In this document: piece by piece, positions 6,332 through 8,822 of the stretch
How positions within the stretch are numbered: the first letter of the stretch is position 1
Layout of the letters: each line of letters begins with the position of its first letter
NCBI GenBank assembly: GCA_934427095.1
Contig: CAKRYM010000051.1
Location: 1 to 8,822 of the forward strand
DNA from: an uncultured Bacillota bacterium
GTDB lineage: Bacteria > Bacillota > Dehalobacteriia > UBA4068
Reading direction: 5' to 3'
Length of the DNA: 8,822 bases
Made by a program: the position numbers and the translations under genes
The notes under the pieces: model-generated
Databases searched by the model: none
Seen by the model: the letters and a program-made list of their open reading frames with translations, nothing else
What the model was told of the DNA's origin: nothing

Positions 6332-7119
6332 TCCGCGCGATCTTCTTTGATATTGACGGCACCCTGTTGGACCGGCATACCCATCTTTGTCCAGAAAGCA
6401 CCCGGCAGGCGCTTCAACAATTGCAAAGAGAAGGGATCAAGCTCTTTATCGCCACTGGCCGTAACCCTTTGGATCTTACGAAAGATGAAATTTTGCAAGA
6501 TACCCGCTGCGTCTTTGACGCTTATTTGACCTGCAATGGCCAATATTGCTACAATCAAAAGGGTATCCTTTATGAAAACACTCTGCCCAAATCCACTTTA
6601 GAAAAATTAATGACCCTGTATGGCAAAGACCCCTGGCCTATGCTAGTCTTTCGGCCAGACGGTCGCTTTGCCATTGGGGATGGGCAAGACCCCCGTTTTC
6701 TTACGGCAAACCAAGCCTTTGATGTAAAAGACATGGTGTTTACGGATATTCGTACCGCCTTAAATGGGGAAGTGCTGCAAATTCTCTGTTATCAGCAAGA
6801 GGGCGAACTGCCAGACCCCGTAAAAGAACTCCCCCAAGTCAAAAAGATCCGTTGGCATCCTTGCGGTTATGACATGGTGCCCAGTAATGGCGGCAAAAAA
6901 GACGCCATCCAAAAAATCTTAGCCATCTACGGTTTTTCTGCCCAAGAGGCCATGGCTTTTGGGGATGGAGAAAACGACGCGGACATGCTATCTGCCGTAG
7001 GCATTGGTGTGGCCATGGGTAACGGGTGTAAAGCAGCCAAAGACGCTGCGACCTACGTCACCACAGAAATCTATGCTGATGGCGTTGCCCAAGCTTTAAC
7101 CCATTTTGGGTTGCTTTAG
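6328..7119 (+). CDS. Cof-type HAD-IIB family phosphatase
   Basis: A cytoplasmic haloacid-dehalogenase-type phosphohydrolase of 263 residues. Motif I DIDGTLLD has the nucleophile Asp8 and acid/base Asp10, motif II is Thr43 in IATGR, motif III is probably Lys190 in GGKKDAI, and motif IV GDGENDADM has Asp213 and Asp217 for magnesium. The C2-type cap lies between about 80 and 185, and the ending GVAMGNG..AKDAATYVT is typical of Cof/YidA-like enzymes, which act on sugar phosphates, nucleotides or flavin nucleotides. The substrate cannot be read from sequence. Its ATG overlaps the udp stop (ATGA), so translation is probably coupled; the only ribosome-binding-like AAGGGAG is 14 nt upstream, which fits that. 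Co-operon position suggests a role in clearing a phosphorylated product of nucleoside breakdown, but this is inference. No clear terminator follows; an AACCCA/TGGGTT hairpin near 7098-7112 lacks a U-tract. Confidence 0.88.
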   Translation: MIRAIFFDIDGTLLDRHTHLCPESTRQALQQLQREGIKLFIATGRNPLDLTKDEILQDTRCVFDAYLTCNGQYCYNQKGILYENTLPKSTLEKLMTLYGKDPWPMLVFRPDGRFAIGDGQDPRFLTANQAFDVKDMVFTDIRTALNGEVLQILCYQQEGELPDPVKELPQVKKIRWHPCGYDMVPSNGGKKDAIQKILAIYGFSAQEAMAFGDGENDADMLSAVGIGVAMGNGCKAAKDAATYVTTEIYADGVAQALTHFGLL

Positions 7120-7189
7120 CCCAGCATAATGAAGAGTGGCAGTATACACAAACATTTCTGTTGCTGCGTTTTTTCGCGGATGTGAATCC

Positions 7190-7231
7190 CCGTTGCTTGT
7201 GGCAACGGCATGATGGTGCTATCATCAAGCC
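7190..7231. promoter_or_regulatory. Two adjacent inverted repeats over a candidate promoter of the HTH gene
   Basis: CCGTTGC (7190-7196)/GCAACGG (7202-7208) is a perfect 7-bp inverted repeat around TTGTG. Directly next to it, GGC-A-TGATG (7207-7215) and CATCA-A-GCC (7223-7231) form a second repeat with one mismatch. A possible promoter, TTGTGG (7197-7202), 17 nt, TATCAT (7220-7225), has its -35 in the first repeat and its -10 in the second. The arrangement suits an operator bound by the downstream XRE protein, though a structured leader RNA on a read-through transcript from udp-HAD is also possible. Neither hairpin has a U-tract. Confidence 0.45.
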
Positions 7232-7264
7232 TAGCAAACAGCAATGCATCTCAGGAGGTAACCA

Positions 7265-7801
7265 ATGTTAAATGAAAATCTGAAAACCATCCGCAAAAAT
7301 AAAGGTCTTTCCCAAGAAGAATTGGCCATCAAACTCAATGTGGTTCGCCAAACCGTATCCAAATGGGAAAAAGGCCTCTCTGTACCAGACGCAGAAATGC
7401 TCTTAGAAATTGCCGAGGTTTTGGAAACTCCGGTCAACGTCTTGCTAGGGGAAAACATTGAGCAAGAGCAAGAGGATCGGATCAAGGAATTATCCGAAAA
7501 ACTAGAGCTATTGAATGAGCAGTTTGCCCGGCGTACCGAACGAACCCGTAAACTTTGGCGTTGCCTATCCATAGCGGGGCTGATTTTATCCCTGCTCATT
7601 GTTTTGTTTATTTGGATCGTGAGTAACCAAATCGGACAATCCTTTCTGGCACCTAACAGTATAGGTGCCATTGGCGGCGCCGATGGTCCCACCAATATCT
7701 ATCTAAGTTCCACGGGCCCCAACCCCCTTTTGATTATCTTTTTCCTTTGCATCGCCGTGCTTTCCCTGATCGGGCTTTGGCAAACCAAGCGGAGATCATA
7801 A
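7265..7801 (+). CDS. Membrane-anchored XRE-family HTH protein with a GGADGPT motif
   Basis: A 178-residue protein with an N-terminal HTH_3/XRE DNA-binding domain (about 5-59: LKTIRKNKGLSQEELAIKL then RQTVSKWEKGLSVPD). A charged, probably coiled-coil helix follows (about 65-95), then a basic RRTERTRK stretch, a first membrane segment (98-119), a loop, a second segment (153-172) and a short KRRS tail. The positive-inside pattern places the HTH and C-terminus in the cytoplasm. The loop at 132-148 reads SIGAIGGADGPTNIYLS; from memory this resembles the GADGPT stretch of beta subunits of Na+-translocating decarboxylases (OadB/GcdB) and occurs in other short Firmicutes membrane proteins. AGGAGG (7253-7258) is 6 nt before the ATG. 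It is probably a transcription factor responding to a membrane signal, and upstream inverted repeats suggest autoregulation. Targets and ligand are unknown. It is not itself a decarboxylase: everything else of that family is missing. Confidence 0.85.
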   Translation: MLNENLKTIRKNKGLSQEELAIKLNVVRQTVSKWEKGLSVPDAEMLLEIAEVLETPVNVLLGENIEQEQEDRIKELSEKLELLNEQFARRTERTRKLWRCLSIAGLILSLLIVLFIWIVSNQIGQSFLAPNSIGAIGGADGPTNIYLSSTGPNPLLIIFFLCIAVLSLIGLWQTKRRS

Positions 7802-7808
7802 CCAACAA

Positions 7809-7844
7809 AAAACGCCTGTCTTTTGGACAGGCGTTTTCTTTTTT
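7809..7844. terminator. Bidirectional terminator between the HTH gene and carB
   Basis: A 12-bp stem, AAAACGCCTGTC (7809-7820) and GACAGGCGTTTT (7826-7837), with a TTTTG loop. The plus strand tail is CTTTTTT and the minus strand tail is TTTTTTGTTGGT when the stem A/T pairs are counted. It starts 8 nt from the carB stop and 7 nt from the HTH gene stop, so it closes both convergent units. Confidence 0.92.
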
Positions 7845-7845
7845 C

Positions 7846-8822
7846 TTAATGTTTCAAGCGGCTTTGCAATTCTTGCAAAGTATGAACTGGGTCCATAGCT
7901 TGATCCTTCCGGCTGCGCAACCCTTCCGCCGCAGCAGCCGCAGCAGCCATCGTAGTGATATAAGGAATGCGGGCGCGAATGGCTTCCCGGCGAATAAAGC
8001 GGTCCTCTTCACTACCGCCTGCGCCGGTATTGGTATCAATCACCAAATCCACGCCGTTCTGACCAATCAGAGCGGAAACCCCGGCTTGATCCGTAATCTT
8101 CTGCACAGCATAGCCTTGCTCGGCAATGAAATCCGCCGTCCAACCAAAGGCCAACAGGCAGAAACCGCATTCTGTCAGCTTTTGCAGAATAGGCGGCAGT
8201 TCCACCTCATCCCCAGGTTCCACGCTAAGCAACACAGCGCCTTTTACCGGCAAGGGGCTTTGGGTAGCTTCTTCCGCTTTCAAATAAGCGGCCCCAAAGG
8301 TTTCTGCTAAGCCCAGCACCTCGCCAGTAGAACGCATTTCCGGTCCTAAAACTGGGTCCACTTCTGGGAACATATTAAAGGGGAACACCGCTTCCTTCAC
8401 CCCATAATAGGGAATATCCGGCGTTTTTACCGTGCCTAAGTCAAAAGAGGGGTTTAGCATCGCTTCAATGGCCAAAGGCACCATACGTACACCGCACACC
8501 TTGGAGACCAGTGGTACGGTACGGGAAGCTCTGGGGTTGGCCTCAATGACAAAGACCTTATCCTTTTCAATGGCGTACTGAATATTCATCAGGCCCACCA
8601 CGCCCATTTCTTCCGCGATTTTCCGGCTGTATTCCCGGATGGTCTGCAAATGTTCAGCAGAAATGGTACGGGAAGGAATTACGCAAGCCGAATCCCCGGA
8701 ATGAATCCCAGCCAGCTCAATATGTTCCATCACCGCTGGCACAAAGGCGTGTTTCCCATCGCAAATGGCGTCAGCTTCACATTCCAAGGCATGGCAAAGG
8801 AAACGGTCAATCAGAATAGGCC
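7846..8822 (-). CDS. carB: Carbamoyl-phosphate synthase large subunit, C-terminal third (cut by window edge)
   Basis: CarB makes carbamoyl phosphate from bicarbonate, ATP and the ammonia delivered by CarA, feeding pyrimidine and arginine synthesis. The last 324 residues are present; a full protein is about 1,070, so the start is beyond the right edge. The visible part begins in the second ATP-grasp domain (PILIDRFL, VPAVMEHIE), with the catalytic-site motif VFVIEANPRASRTVP at visible residues 89-103 and MRSTGEVLGL at 162-171. The MGS-like allosteric domain covers about 186-324, including KGAVLLSV, the helix ending ILQKL, VQKI and IDTNTG. Lys and Thr residues matching E. coli effector-site Lys954, Thr974 and Lys993 appear kept. 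The GT turn of other CarB proteins reads FGWTADF here. Whether this is the pyrimidine- or arginine-linked copy cannot be told; nearby pyrR-uraA and udp favour pyrimidine. The gene closes at the terminator at 7809-7844. Confidence 0.96.
   Translation of the reverse strand, partial: PILIDRFLCHALECEADAICDGKHAFVPAVMEHIELAGIHSGDSACVIPSRTISAEHLQTIREYSRKIAEEMGVVGLMNIQYAIEKDKVFVIEANPRASRTVPLVSKVCGVRMVPLAIEAMLNPSFDLGTVKTPDIPYYGVKEAVFPFNMFPEVDPVLGPEMRSTGEVLGLAETFGAAYLKAEEATQSPLPVKGAVLLSVEPGDEVELPPILQKLTECGFCLLAFGWTADFIAEQGYAVQKITDQAGVSALIGQNGVDLVIDTNTGAGGSEEDRFIRREAIRARIPYITTMAAAAAAAEGLRSRKDQAMDPVHTLQELQSRLKH

Noticed and set aside
7747..8310. Plus-strand 187-codon frame opposite carB
   Set aside because: It crosses a strong bidirectional terminator and is antisense to conserved CarB sequence.

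Overview
This 8.8 kb window looks like the chromosome of a low-to-moderate GC Bacillota (Firmicutes). The grounds are near-perfect AGGAGG-type ribosome binding sites, a PyrR-type RNA attenuator, compact operons closed by U-tailed hairpins, and the gene set. A Negativicutes or clostridial member is my guess, but the sequence does not settle it. I see no mobile element, CRISPR array, tRNA or rRNA.

Layout, left to right. (1) Minus strand, 1-1142: the start of nusA (cut by the window edge) preceded by rimP, with a promoter and a leader hairpin upstream. This is the usual start of the rimP-nusA-infB transcription/translation operon. (2) Plus strand, 1261-1420: a 33-codon gene with an ideal Shine-Dalgarno sequence and its own strong terminator. 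It matches nothing I recognise. (3) Plus strand, 1476-3137: a ClC-family chloride/proton antiporter with a C-terminal RCK_C/TrkA_C domain. It converges on (4) a minus-strand pyrR-uraA operon (3245-5470) across a bidirectional terminator. The pyrR leader holds a PyrR-binding hairpin with a CNGNGA loop, an antiterminator pairing and an intrinsic terminator just before the pyrR ribosome binding site. (5) Plus strand, 5488-7119: a divergent pair, uridine phosphorylase (TTG start) and a Cof-type HAD phosphatase, joined by an ATGA overlap. (6) Plus strand, 7190-7801: an XRE-type helix-turn-helix protein with two membrane segments and a GGADGPT motif between them, preceded by two adjacent inverted repeats. 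It converges across a second bidirectional terminator on (7) the 3' third of carB (minus strand, cut by the right edge).

Functionally, the centre and right of the window concern pyrimidines. CarB makes carbamoyl phosphate for de novo synthesis, UraA imports uracil, PyrR senses UMP/UTP and switches its own operon by attenuation, and uridine phosphorylase salvages uracil from uridine. The HAD protein may remove a phosphorylated by-product, which is an inference from position only. The least explained elements are the 33-aa peptide gene and the membrane-tethered HTH protein with its decarboxylase-like motif. Nothing here amounts to a clearly new multi-gene system.
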